23,944 bases of DNA. Source: JALZCH01 sp036400075 (GTDB lineage: Bacteria; Acidobacteriota; Blastocatellia; Pyrinomonadales; Pyrinomonadaceae). Made by a program: the position numbers and the translations under genes. The notes beneath the pieces are model-generated. The model was given only the letters and a program-made list of their open reading frames with translations. It was not told where the DNA came from and ran no database searches. Below, piece after piece: positions 14,179 through 22,138 of the stretch (positions are counted from its first letter, which is position 1; each line of letters opens with the position of its first letter). The stretch is from contig DASWLV010000038.1 in NCBI GenBank assembly GCA_036400075.1, positions 1 through 23,944 of the forward strand, in the 5' to 3' direction.

Positions 14179-14733
14179 ATGCATCAAAACGTTTTACGAC
14201 CTGAAAAAAGCGCGTTTCTGATAATTGACGTGCAAGAAGCGTTCCGGGAAAGCATTGCGGACTTAAGCGAAATTGCCTCAAGGATTTCCGTTTTCGCGCA
14301 GGGCGCGCGGCTTTTAAACGTGCCGATTTTAGTCACGGAACAATATCCGAAAGGCTTGGGGCGGACAATTCCGGAGATTTCCGAAGTTTTGACAACAGAA
14401 AACGAGATTTTTGAGAAAACCGCGTTTTCATCGTGCGGCGCAAATGCTTTCGTCGAAAAACTCGAAGCAATCGGCGCGCGGCAAATCATCGTCGCCGGAA
14501 TCGAAGCCCACGTTTGCGTCAATCAAACGGTTCACGATTTACTGGCGCGAGGTTTTCAAACGCATCTTTTAACCGATTGCATTTCGTCGCGCGCTGCCGA
14601 AAACAAACAAATCGCTCTGGCAAAAATGCAGGCGAGCAGCACGATTTTGTCTTCAGTTGAAATGGCGCTCTTCGAGCTGATGCGCGATGCGCGGCACGAG
14701 CAGTTTAAAGCAGTTCAGAAACTTATTAAGTGA
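14179..14733 (+). CDS. Isochorismatase-family cysteine hydrolase
   Basis: The 184-aa protein has the isochorismatase-like fold with the expected catalytic triad: Asp17 in LIIDVQEAF, Lys80 in FEKTAFSS, and Cys113 in AGIEAHVCVNQT. The Ala-Gly-Ile-Glu stretch carries the usual cis-peptide site. It most resembles the YcaC/ISOC1-type subgroup of unassigned hydrolases rather than nicotinamidase, since the metal-binding DxHxxxH set of PncA is missing. The substrate is unknown. It follows the 56-aa membrane protein and is followed by a heptamer hairpin and the PcrA-like helicase. No Shine-Dalgarno sequence is visible. Confidence 0.9.
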   Translation: MHQNVLRPEKSAFLIIDVQEAFRESIADLSEIASRISVFAQGARLLNVPILVTEQYPKGLGRTIPEISEVLTTENEIFEKTAFSSCGANAFVEKLEAIGARQIIVAGIEAHVCVNQTVHDLLARGFQTHLLTDCISSRAAENKQIALAKMQASSTILSSVEMALFELMRDARHEQFKAVQKLIK

Positions 14734-14735
14734 CT

Positions 14736-14807
14736 CGTAAATCGTGAATAGTGAATCGTAAAATCAATTCGCACTATTCACGATTTACGATTTACGATTC
14801 ACTATTT
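14736..14807. repeat. Heptamer hairpin abutting the pcrA start
   Basis: The left arm (14737-14757) is GTAAATC, GTGAATA, GTGAATC, beginning three bases after the preceding stop codon. The right arm (14773-14807) is ACTATTC, ACGATTT, ACGATTT, ACGATTC, ACTATTT. Bases 14736-14753 pair perfectly over 18 bp with 14772-14789. The last heptamer ends one base before the helicase ATG at 14809. The units resemble those at the thrS locus. Confidence 0.9.
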
Positions 14808-14808
14808 A

Positions 14809-17235
14809 ATGAATAATCTTTTATCTTCACTCAATGAGCAGCAGCGCGAAGCTGTCAAGGCGACGGAAGGACCGCTCCTGGTTCTGGCGGGCGCAGGTTC
14901 GGGAAAAACCCGCGTCATTACGGTTCGCATCGCTTATTTAATCGCCGAAAAACAGGTTAATCCTTACAACATTCTCGCCGTTACTTTTACCAACAAAGCC
15001 GCCGGAGAAATGCGCGAGCGGGTCGAGAAAATTCTGCGCCAAAACAATATGAAGCTCGAAGCCGCGCCGCTGATCGCAACTTTTCACAGCCTCTGCGTCC
15101 GTATTTTGCGGCAGGACATCGAGCATTTAAAAGAAGGCTACACCCGGAGTTTCACGATTTACGACACCGACGACCAGCAGAAATTAATCAAAACCTGCCT
15201 TAAAGATTCGGGCTACGACGACAAACAGCTTTCGCCGAAAGCCGTGCAGAGCGCGATTTCCGGCGCTAAAAATCGCGGTCAAGACCCGGAAAGCTATTCC
15301 GCTGGTTCGGATTACAACGACGAACGCCGCGCGGCAATCGCCCGCGTTTTTAAACTTTACGAAGAGCGTCTGAGAAACAACAACGCGCTCGATTTCGACG
15401 ATTTGCTGATTCGCACGGTTCAGCTTCTCCGTCGTTCAAAGGAAACCCGCGAGAAATATAACGACAAATTTAAATATATTCTTGTTGACGAGTATCAGGA
15501 CACAAATCCTTTACAGTTTTCCCTAATAAATTCTTTAACCGAAAAGCAGCAAAACATTTGCGTAGTCGGCGATCCCGACCAGTCAATTTACCGCTTCCGA
15601 GCCGCTGATATTCGCAATATTCTGGATTTTGAAGAGCATTTTCCAAAAGCGAAAACCATTCTGTTGGAACAAAACTATCGCTCGTCGCAGAACATCTTGG
15701 AAGCCGCCGATTCTATTATCAAAAACAACACCGAGCGCAAAGAGAAAAAGCTCTGGACGGCGCAAAAAGGCGGCGACGCGATTCGTTATTTTCAAGCCTA
15801 CGACGCCGATTCGGAAGCTAGATTTGTCACTGTCGAAATCAAAAAAATAATGCTCCGCGACGCGCAGGCGAAATTTGCGATTCTTTATCGCACAAATTCG
15901 CAATCGCGCGTTTTTGAAGAAGCGCTGCGGCGCGAGCGAATCGAATACAACATCGTCGGCGGTTTTTCGTTTTACGAACGCGCTGAAGTCAAAGACATCG
16001 TGGCGTATCTGAAACTCGCGTTAAATCCGCATGATTCGATTGCGCTTTTGCGAGTTATCAACACTCCAACGCGGGGTTTGGGAAAAACAACGCTCGACGA
16101 ATTGCAGTTTCAGGCGCGCGATTACGGCGTTTCGATTTGGGAAACGATTGCCGTCGCGCTCGACCCGCCGGAAGGAACTGTCCAGAAATTAAATGCCCGC
16201 GCTCTGACTTCGCTCAGGCAGTTTCAGCAAATCATCAATCGTTTGGTGCAAAAAGTTCAGGATTCATCGAGAACAGGCGAGCCTGTTTCACAAGTCGTCG
16301 TCGCGGCAATTGAAGAAACCGGCTACGGCGGCGCTTTGCGAGCAGAAAACAACGAGGAAGCCGAAGCGCGTCTGGAAAACTTGCAGGAACTTGTTAACGC
16401 CGCCGTTGATTACGACAAAAACGGGGGCAGCGGTCTGCGCGATTTTGTTGACCACGCCGCGCTCGTTTCGGACACAGACAAATTCGACCGCAACGCGCCC
16501 GTCACGCTGATGACGGTTCACGCGGCGAAGGGTTTGGAATTCCCGGTAGTTTTTCTCGCCGGAATGGAAGAAGGCGTTTTCCCGCACGCCCGCAGCGTCG
16601 CAAATCCGCAGGAAATGGAAGAAGAACGCCGTCTCGCTTACGTTGCCATTACGCGCGCCGAACGACTTTTGTACGTCACGCACGCGATGCGGCGCCGCGT
16701 TTACGGCGAAGATTTGGCAGCCGAGCCTTCGCCGTTTTTAAACGAATTGCCGCTGGATTTGATCGAAGATATGACGCGCGGCGGAGGTTCCTGGCTCTCG
16801 TTCGCCAAAAATCCGGCGACCAAATCAAACAAAGAAGCCCTGCGCGCGCTCAAAGGTGAATCCGACAAACCGCGCGCGACTTACACCGGAAAAACCTACA
16901 ATTCGGCGGACGCCATCGGCGAATTCTTCAAAAATCGCGGCGGCAATCAGACTCCGAAATCAAATTCGCAAACTCCAAAACAACCCGAACGCCCGAATTT
17001 TTCTTTCGGCTCGCCGAAACCGCAAATCATCAAACCCGCTCCCGGTGAAAAAAGCACCAAGCTCAAAGACCAAAGCGGATTTTTGCCCGGCACTTACGTC
17101 AAACATCCGAAATACGGCAAAGGTCTCGTCCTGCGGCGCGAAGGAACCGGCGACGCCGCCAAATTAACCGTTAGCTTTCCCGGTTTCGGACAGAAAAAAC
17201 TGATTGAAAAATACGCCAATCTGGAAAAGGCGTAA
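14809..17235 (+). CDS. pcrA: ATP-dependent DNA helicase PcrA/UvrD
   Basis: This 3'-5' SF1 helicase acts in repair and in clearing replication conflicts. The 808-aa protein has the Q motif LNEQQREAV (8-16), Walker A AGAGSGKTR (27-35), Walker B VDEYQDTN (from about residue 226), GDPDQSIYRFR, the VMTVHAAKGLEFP-type motif V region and ITRAERLLYVTHAMRR (motif VI, near 614). A Ser/Pro/Lys-rich linker leads to a C-terminal Tudor-like domain (about 760-808, GTYVKHPKYGKGLVL), which in PcrA contacts RNA polymerase. The ATG follows the heptamer hairpin by one base and has no Shine-Dalgarno sequence. PcrA and UvrD cannot be separated by eye, but the C-terminal domain favours the PcrA/UvrD1 type over Rep. 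Confidence 0.95.
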   Translation: MNNLLSSLNEQQREAVKATEGPLLVLAGAGSGKTRVITVRIAYLIAEKQVNPYNILAVTFTNKAAGEMRERVEKILRQNNMKLEAAPLIATFHSLCVRILRQDIEHLKEGYTRSFTIYDTDDQQKLIKTCLKDSGYDDKQLSPKAVQSAISGAKNRGQDPESYSAGSDYNDERRAAIARVFKLYEERLRNNNALDFDDLLIRTVQLLRRSKETREKYNDKFKYILVDEYQDTNPLQFSLINSLTEKQQNICVVGDPDQSIYRFRAADIRNILDFEEHFPKAKTILLEQNYRSSQNILEAADSIIKNNTERKEKKLWTAQKGGDAIRYFQAYDADSEARFVTVEIKKIMLRDAQAKFAILYRTNSQSRVFEEALRRERIEYNIVGGFSFYERAEVKDIVAYLKLALNPHDSIALLRVINTPTRGLGKTTLDELQFQARDYGVSIWETIAVALDPPEGTVQKLNARALTSLRQFQQIINRLVQKVQDSSRTGEPVSQVVVAAIEETGYGGALRAENNEEAEARLENLQELVNAAVDYDKNGGSGLRDFVDHAALVSDTDKFDRNAPVTLMTVHAAKGLEFPVVFLAGMEEGVFPHARSVANPQEMEEERRLAYVAITRAERLLYVTHAMRRRVYGEDLAAEPSPFLNELPLDLIEDMTRGGGSWLSFAKNPATKSNKEALRALKGESDKPRATYTGKTYNSADAIGEFFKNRGGNQTPKSNSQTPKQPERPNFSFGSPKPQIIKPAPGEKSTKLKDQSGFLPGTYVKHPKYGKGLVLRREGTGDAAKLTVSFPGFGQKKLIEKYANLEKA

Positions 17236-17250
17236 AATAGTTAATTAAAT

Positions 17251-17478
17251 ATGCAAAACATAGTCGAGTTAAAATTGGATTTACCGTTGAATTTGTCGAA
17301 AGATGAAGTGCAAACGCTGCTCGCCGTCAAGCTGTTTGAAACCGGACGTATTTCTCTGGGACAAGCTGCGAAACTTGCAGGTTATTCCAAACGCGCTTTT
17401 ATCGAGGTTTTGGGACATCATCAAGTTGCGGTCGTCAACTATTCTCCCGATAATTTGCGCGAGGAGCTTGATTTGTGA
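17251..17478 (+). CDS. UPF0175 family antitoxin-like protein
   Basis: The 75-aa protein has the UPF0175 pattern: an N-terminal beta part (ELKLDLPLNLS), a short helix (DEVQTLLAVKLFETGRIS) and a helix-turn-helix-like segment (LGQAAKLAGYSKRAFIEVLG, about 37-56). UPF0175 proteins are usually encoded just before DUF3368 PIN-domain proteins and are predicted antitoxins. Here the stop overlaps the next start by four bases (GTGA, 17475-17478), fitting a coupled pair. It lies 15 bases after pcrA with no Shine-Dalgarno sequence. An autoregulatory operator is expected upstream, but none is evident. Confidence 0.88.
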   Translation: MQNIVELKLDLPLNLSKDEVQTLLAVKLFETGRISLGQAAKLAGYSKRAFIEVLGHHQVAVVNYSPDNLREELDL

Positions 17479-17924
17479 AAGAGCCGGTTGTTTCCGACAG
17501 CACTTGTTTGATTGGGCTTGAGCGTGTCGGAGAGTTAGACATTTTGCCTGCTTTGTTTGCTCCTATAATAATTCCGCCGGAAGTCGAGCGCGAATTCGGA
17601 AGTCAGTTTTCGTGGTTACAAACAGAAACCATAACCAACACATCGTTAGTCACGGCTTTGCAATTGGCAGTTGATGCGGGTGAAGCCGAAGCCATTGCTT
17701 TGGCAAGCGAAAAAGGCTGTTTATTAATCTCCGACGATAATCAGGCACGCGCAGCAGCCAAAAGTCTTGGAGTGAAAGTAATTGGAACAGTCGGCGTTTT
17801 AGTGCGGGCGAAACAAAACGGCTTGATTTCGGCTATCAAACCAATTTTAGACGAATTCGACTTAAACAGTTTTTTCATCAGTCGAGCGTTGCGTGAAGAA
17901 GCACTAAAACTTGTTGGAGAATAA
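17475..17924 (+). CDS. DUF3368 PIN-domain toxin-like protein
   Basis: The 149-aa protein starts at GTG inside the UPF0175 stop. PIN-domain acidic residues are in place: Asp8 in VVSDSTCLIGL, Glu38/Glu40 in PPEVEREF, Glu70 and Glu72 in DAGEAEAIALA, and Asp87-Asp88 in LISDDNQARAAA. PIN domains of this type are metal-dependent RNases, and DUF3368/UPF0175 pairs are predicted VapBC-like toxin-antitoxin systems, but few have been tested. Residues look intact, so the toxin is probably functional. The doubtful 81-aa frame follows with a short overlap. Confidence 0.88.
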   Translation: MKEPVVSDSTCLIGLERVGELDILPALFAPIIIPPEVEREFGSQFSWLQTETITNTSLVTALQLAVDAGEAEAIALASEKGCLLISDDNQARAAAKSLGVKVIGTVGVLVRAKQNGLISAIKPILDEFDLNSFFISRALREEALKLVGE

Positions 17925-18156
17925 CGCAAAAAAACGTTCTGGAAAACCTTTTGATTCAAATCAAATTCTTAACCGAGCGGCAAAAGGCGTATTTAAATGC
18001 TTACAATTACGAGCAGAGCATTCTAACCATACTCTTTTTAGAGTTATTTTAGCTGTGCCAGATTCTAAACAGGTTCGTTCATATCTTAAACCAATATCGC
18101 AGGTGTTAGAAACTGTCGCAATTGAAGTTATGTTTGTCAAAGAAACAGAAGTATAA
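17911..18156 (+). CDS. Doubtful 81-aa hypothetical, possible gene remnant
   Basis: An open frame begins at TTG 17911 (or TTG 17914), overlapping the DUF3368 gene by 14 bases; an in-frame TAA at 17905 bounds it upstream and there is no ATG or GTG near the start. The predicted product has the look of a real C-terminal domain (HTLFRVILAVPDSKQVRSYL, then ETVAIEVMFVKE) with hydrophobic strands and helices. Codon use is AT-rich and unlike pcrA. It could be a third cassette gene or the tail of a truncated gene carried in with the toxin-antitoxin pair. I do not recognise a family. Confidence 0.35.
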   Translation: MLENNAKKRSGKPFDSNQILNRAAKGVFKCLQLRAEHSNHTLFRVILAVPDSKQVRSYLKPISQVLETVAIEVMFVKETEV

Positions 18157-18313
18157 AAGTCAAGCGTTTGCCACTAGCAATACCTAACAATTAACAGATA
18201 CCAAAAGCAACCGCTTTTCGGTCTCGCCCGTCACAACTCCACGTTTTTCGCGGAAACAAAAAATTAAAATCAGTGTCTGAAAAGACTGGAACTCGAAAGC
18301 GAGAGATTCAAAC

Positions 18314-20446
18314 ATGAAATTTAGATTCTTACTCGTGCTGGTCGCAGTGTGCCAGCTTGCGCCGAATGCGCAAACGCGCGTTAATCCGCGAAAAAACGTT
18401 GTTTCAAAGCAGATCGCGCAAACTACAAACGAACAGGTTTTGCCGATTCGCCGCGTGATTCTTTATTCAAACGGCATCGCTTATATCGAACGGCGCGGGA
18501 CAATTTCCGGTAGGGCGGAAATCAATCTTTCTTTTACTCAATCGCAGATTGACGACGTTTTGAAATCAATGGTCGTGCTTGATTTGGGGCAAGGCAGAAT
18601 CGGCGCGGTCAGCTACAATTCGAGCGCGCCGCCTTCGGCGAGAATGGCGGAAATTCCATTTAAAATCGAAGCAGAAACCGGAACGGAAACCAGCGGCGGT
18701 CTGGCGAGCGTTTTAAGCCAACTGCAAGGCGCGCGTGTTTTGGTGACTTCAACCAAACAAACTGCGACGGGCGCGATTTTGACCGTGGAAAAACGCGCCG
18801 TTTCATCGCCGAAAGAAAAAGACAAATCGGCTGTGGCGGAAGCGCAGTTTTTGGTCGTCGCCGGTGAAAACGGCGAGATTGCGAGCTTTGATTTGGCGGA
18901 AATCCGTTCGGTGAAATTGCTCGATGACGCGACGCGCAAAGACGTGAACGCATTTGCCGCAATTTCGGCTTCGGCGCGGCGCAAAGACGCGAAAACAATC
19001 ACCGTCACGAGTGAAGGCGCGGGAACGGCGCGGGAACTGGTCGTCAGCTACACAATCGCCGCGCCGATTTGGAAAACGACTTATCGCGTCGTTTTGGACG
19101 CAAACGGAAAGCCGTTTTTTCAAGGCTGGGCGATTGTTGATAACGTCAGTGATGAAGATTGGCGCGAAGTGAATTTGTCGCTCGTTTCCGGTTCGCCCGT
19201 TTCGTTTATCCAACCGCTGCAATCGCCGCTTTTCCGTCATCGCCCGATTATCGAAATTCCCGAGGATTTAAGTCTTGAGCCGCAAATTTATGAACCCGGA
19301 ATAAGCAATGGAACTGGGAACGGCATTGGTTACGGAAGCGGCGACGGAAGCGGTGTTGGAAGTGGAAGCGGCAGCGGAACAGGCATTGCGCCAGATATTG
19401 AACGTGTAATGAAAACCGAGTTGAGCGATGTTTTGGCGAGCGAAAATTCGGGCGTTCAAACCGCCGCGAAAGGCGAAAAACTCGGAGATTTGTTTGAATA
19501 CACGATTGTTCAGCCGGTTTCCGTCGCGCGCAATCGTTCGGCTTTGATTCCGATTGTGCAGACGAAAATGGATGGCGAGCGGATTTCGGTTTACAACGAA
19601 TCCGTTCGCGAAGACCGACCGATGAGCGGGCTGTTGTTAAAAAACACGACCGATTTGACGTTTGAAAATGGAGCGATGACCGTCTTTGAACGCAATGCTT
19701 ACGCGGGCGAATCTTTGATGGAGCGTTTGAAACCGGCGGAAGAAAGGCTCGTCTCGTTTGCGCTCGATTTGGAAACACTCGTTCAGGTCAAACAGGATGA
19801 AAACCGCGAGCCTGCAAAATTAGTTAAAGCCGCTAACGGCGCGTTTCAGATTCATTATTTTAAAACCGACCGTAAAGTTTACACGCTGCAAAATCAAACC
19901 GAACGCGCCAGAATTATTTACATCGAACATCCGACGCGCGAAAACTGGCGTTTATCGGACGACACGGCGCGTCCGGCGGAAACGACGCAAAATTATTATC
20001 GTTTTCGCGTTGAGCTGAAACCGTTTGCAAAAGTCGTGTTTCCGGTGACCGAACGACAGGCTTTGATGGACAGCTATCAATTGACAAAACTTTCGCGCGA
20101 CAATTTGGATTTGTTTATTCGACAGCGTTCGATAAACGACGATGTGCGGCAAAAGCTCGAAAAACTGATTGATTTGCGCGCCCGCGTTTCGGAAATCGAG
20201 GAAAAATTAAAAACGCTCGAAACGGAAGAAACCGCGATTTCCGAAGACCAAGGCAGATTGCGCGAAAACATCGAAGCTCTGGCAAAAACTCCCGAAGCCA
20301 AACAATTAATCACGCGCTACATCGCCAAAGCCAACGAACAGGAAACGCGCATCGAGCAAATCACGAAAGAACGACAAACTTTAATCGCGGAGCGCGAACG
20401 CCTTGAACGCGAATTGGCGGCGGCAATTCGAGCTTTTGAGATTTAA
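18314..20446 (+). CDS. Exported DUF4139 domain protein
   Basis: The 710-aa protein has an N-terminal signal peptide (MKFRFLLVLVAVCQLAPNAQ) and the DUF4139 architecture: an early beta segment (RRVILYSNGIAYIERRGTI), SYTIAAPIWKTTYRVVLDANGK with GWAIVDNVSDEDW, and the mature core (YTIVQPVSVARNRSALIPI, RLVSFALDLET). A low-complexity Gly/Ser/Asn linker lies at about 332-357, between the two halves. A long C-terminal coiled coil (about 590-710, Glu/Lys/Arg-rich) follows. DUF4139 proteins are secreted or periplasmic and mostly uncharacterised; a link to mucoidy inhibitor proteins is by family name only. A weak GAGAG stands before the ATG. The gene is not obviously in an operon. Confidence 0.85.
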   Translation: MKFRFLLVLVAVCQLAPNAQTRVNPRKNVVSKQIAQTTNEQVLPIRRVILYSNGIAYIERRGTISGRAEINLSFTQSQIDDVLKSMVVLDLGQGRIGAVSYNSSAPPSARMAEIPFKIEAETGTETSGGLASVLSQLQGARVLVTSTKQTATGAILTVEKRAVSSPKEKDKSAVAEAQFLVVAGENGEIASFDLAEIRSVKLLDDATRKDVNAFAAISASARRKDAKTITVTSEGAGTARELVVSYTIAAPIWKTTYRVVLDANGKPFFQGWAIVDNVSDEDWREVNLSLVSGSPVSFIQPLQSPLFRHRPIIEIPEDLSLEPQIYEPGISNGTGNGIGYGSGDGSGVGSGSGSGTGIAPDIERVMKTELSDVLASENSGVQTAAKGEKLGDLFEYTIVQPVSVARNRSALIPIVQTKMDGERISVYNESVREDRPMSGLLLKNTTDLTFENGAMTVFERNAYAGESLMERLKPAEERLVSFALDLETLVQVKQDENREPAKLVKAANGAFQIHYFKTDRKVYTLQNQTERARIIYIEHPTRENWRLSDDTARPAETTQNYYRFRVELKPFAKVVFPVTERQALMDSYQLTKLSRDNLDLFIRQRSINDDVRQKLEKLIDLRARVSEIEEKLKTLETEETAISEDQGRLRENIEALAKTPEAKQLITRYIAKANEQETRIEQITKERQTLIAERERLERELAAAIRAFEI

Positions 20447-20456
20447 AAGTTTTTTT

Positions 20457-20572
20457 GAACCGCCGAGACGCAGAGACGCTGAGAAAACAAAAAAGAAAAG
20501 AGTTTTTTCCTTAAACCTCTTTTTCTTAAAACCTCTTTTTCTTATCTCGGCGTCTCTGCGTCTCGGCGGTTC
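20457..20572. repeat. Octamer hairpin between convergent genes
   Basis: The left arm (20457-20484) contains octamers CGCCGAGA, CGCAGAGA, CGCTGAGA after GAAC. The right arm (20545-20572) is its reverse complement with one mismatch over 28 bp and runs two bases into the stop codon of the helical-repeat gene. Inside, A/G-rich sequence faces a C/T-rich stretch holding a perfect 16-bp tandem duplication (20513-20528 and 20529-20544), so the stem may extend further. It may serve as a bidirectional terminator. Confidence 0.85.
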
Positions 20573-22058
20573 ACAGTTTCTTCCTGACAATCATTCGCAG
20601 AATCTCGCGTTCCGCGTCTGTGAGTTCGAGATCAAATTTCTCGTAGATTTCGGCGGTGTTGGCGAGCGAAATTGCCTGCTGCGTTTCGTCCAAAATAATT
20701 CGGATAATTTCGAGGTTTTCGCGCAGAACTTCTCTTGCCTGCTCGCGCTCGCCGCGTTCGATGAAGCGGACGGCGATGTCGTTTAAAACTCCGGCGTGCG
20801 CCGGTAATTGCTCGACTTCTTCGATAAGAGAATGAGCTTCCGCGAGAGTTTGCAAAGATTTTTCAGTCTCCCCGTTTTTGATTTCGCCGTCACTAACCAA
20901 AACCAGAGCCGCAGCACGCGCCGCTAAATCATGGATTGAATTAACTGCCTGACCGGCTAATTCGTCGTTTCCGTTTGCCGCGCAGACGGCGGCGATTTGT
21001 CCCAAAGCCTGCCATCGCATTTCGTCAATCGGATTTTCGAGCGCGGTTTCGATTGCGCGTTCGGGTTTACCGAATTGCGCGAGGCGAACGGCGATTGTCA
21101 CCATTAAATTAAATCGAGCGCGGCTGTCGCGGATTTCGCGTTCGGGCTGCGATTTTAAAACGGCATAGGCTTCTTCGAGCGATTGCACGGCTTTTTCGGT
21201 CTCGCCCGCAGTTTGATGTTCGAGCGCGATTGCAGTGTGCGCAAGCGCCGTTTGCTGTTTGTCGGCAATCGGCGACAGCACTTTTTCGGCTTGCTCGAAA
21301 TTTCCGGCGTGCGCGTAAAGACCGCTGATTTGCGTCGAAACCTGATCGCGGAATCGCCCTTCAAGCTCGGCGGCAAGCTGTCCCACATTTTCCAAAATCG
21401 AAAAAGCCTGCTCGTTTTGCCCGGCTTGAATGCGGCGCGCTGCGATTTCGAGCTGAAGCTGAATACGTTCTTCGACAAATTCGATCTGTTCGGTTTCAGC
21501 CAAAGATTCGGACAAAATCTCTTCCGCATCTTCGCTCCGGTTGATTTTTATTAAAGCAAGCTCGTTTAAAACCTGCGCGCGAACAGTGGGTAAATCTATT
21601 TGGGAGAGAATTTCTTCTGCCTGCTCCCAGTCGCCGCGACGGGCGAAACGCAGAGCAATTTCGCCTTGCGTTGTAAACGGGTCGTCCAGAGAACCGGCGG
21701 TTTGCAGGGCTTCTTCAAACGCGCCGCGCTCGGCTTGTTTGACGGCGATGTTCGACAGGGCTTGCTGCTGAAAACCGTATTCTTCGATTGCTCCGGCAAG
21801 CTGCACGCCGTATTCGTCGTCGTTAAATTCTGCGCAGCGGGCTGCAATTTCGACGAGCGCAATGTCGCGCGTGTGCGGGTCTTGAATCGCATCGGCAAGC
21901 TGCGCCGCCAAATCAAGCTCGCCCTTTGCCGCAAAACGCGACGAAATCGCGGAAATAGCTTCGCCGTGCCCGTCAGCGCTGCCGATTCGCTCGGCAATAA
22001 AAGCCGCGCAATCAAAAGGATTCGACTCGGCGCGTTCAATTTCTATAAAACCGTTCAT
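20571..22058 (-). CDS. Helical-repeat (TPR-like) protein
   Basis: The 495-aa protein is built almost entirely of paired helices in repeats of roughly 30-40 residues, with recurring patterns such as ERGEREQAREVL, RRGDWEQAEEIL and HAGNFEQAEKVL that fit tetratricopeptide-like repeats. It is acidic, has no signal peptide or membrane segment, and is probably a cytoplasmic scaffold or binding protein. I chose ATG 22058 (MNGFIEIERAE). A further upstream in-frame ATG (22133) would add 25 residues that merely translate the heptamer hairpin. No Shine-Dalgarno sequence is seen; the ATG follows the repeat by two bases. Partner and function are unknown. Confidence 0.82.
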   Translation of the reverse strand: MNGFIEIERAESNPFDCAAFIAERIGSADGHGEAISAISSRFAAKGELDLAAQLADAIQDPHTRDIALVEIAARCAEFNDDEYGVQLAGAIEEYGFQQQALSNIAVKQAERGAFEEALQTAGSLDDPFTTQGEIALRFARRGDWEQAEEILSQIDLPTVRAQVLNELALIKINRSEDAEEILSESLAETEQIEFVEERIQLQLEIAARRIQAGQNEQAFSILENVGQLAAELEGRFRDQVSTQISGLYAHAGNFEQAEKVLSPIADKQQTALAHTAIALEHQTAGETEKAVQSLEEAYAVLKSQPEREIRDSRARFNLMVTIAVRLAQFGKPERAIETALENPIDEMRWQALGQIAAVCAANGNDELAGQAVNSIHDLAARAAALVLVSDGEIKNGETEKSLQTLAEAHSLIEEVEQLPAHAGVLNDIAVRFIERGEREQAREVLRENLEIIRIILDETQQAISLANTAEIYEKFDLELTDAEREILRMIVRKKL

Positions 22059-22060
22059 TT

Positions 22061-22138
22061 GTTCGTCGTTCGTTGTTCGTTGTTCGTTGTTCGTTGTAAA
22101 TTGCTTTTGCGACGAACAACGAACAACGAACAACGAAC
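22061..22138. repeat. Heptamer hairpin between HAD gene and helical-repeat gene
   Basis: One arm (22061-22095) has five GTTCGTT-type heptamers, the first being GTTCGTC. The other (22111-22138) is GACGAAC followed by three AACGAAC units. The arms pair over 28 bp with one mismatch and one wobble, around a loop of about 20 bases. On the minus strand it starts at the stop codon of the HAD gene and ends two bases before the next ATG. Confidence 0.92.

Noticed and set aside
17251..18156. Insertion sequence or integron cassette carrying the toxin-antitoxin pair
   Set aside because: No transposase, integrase, terminal inverted repeats or target duplications are visible around the pair.
20403..20786. 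Plus-strand open frame through the octamer hairpin
   Set aside because: It translates the end of the DUF4139 gene out of frame, the inverted repeat, and antisense sequence of the helical-repeat gene.
22059..22133. 25-residue N-terminal extension of the helical-repeat protein
   Set aside because: These residues only translate the heptamer arms; the helical protein begins naturally at ATG 22058.
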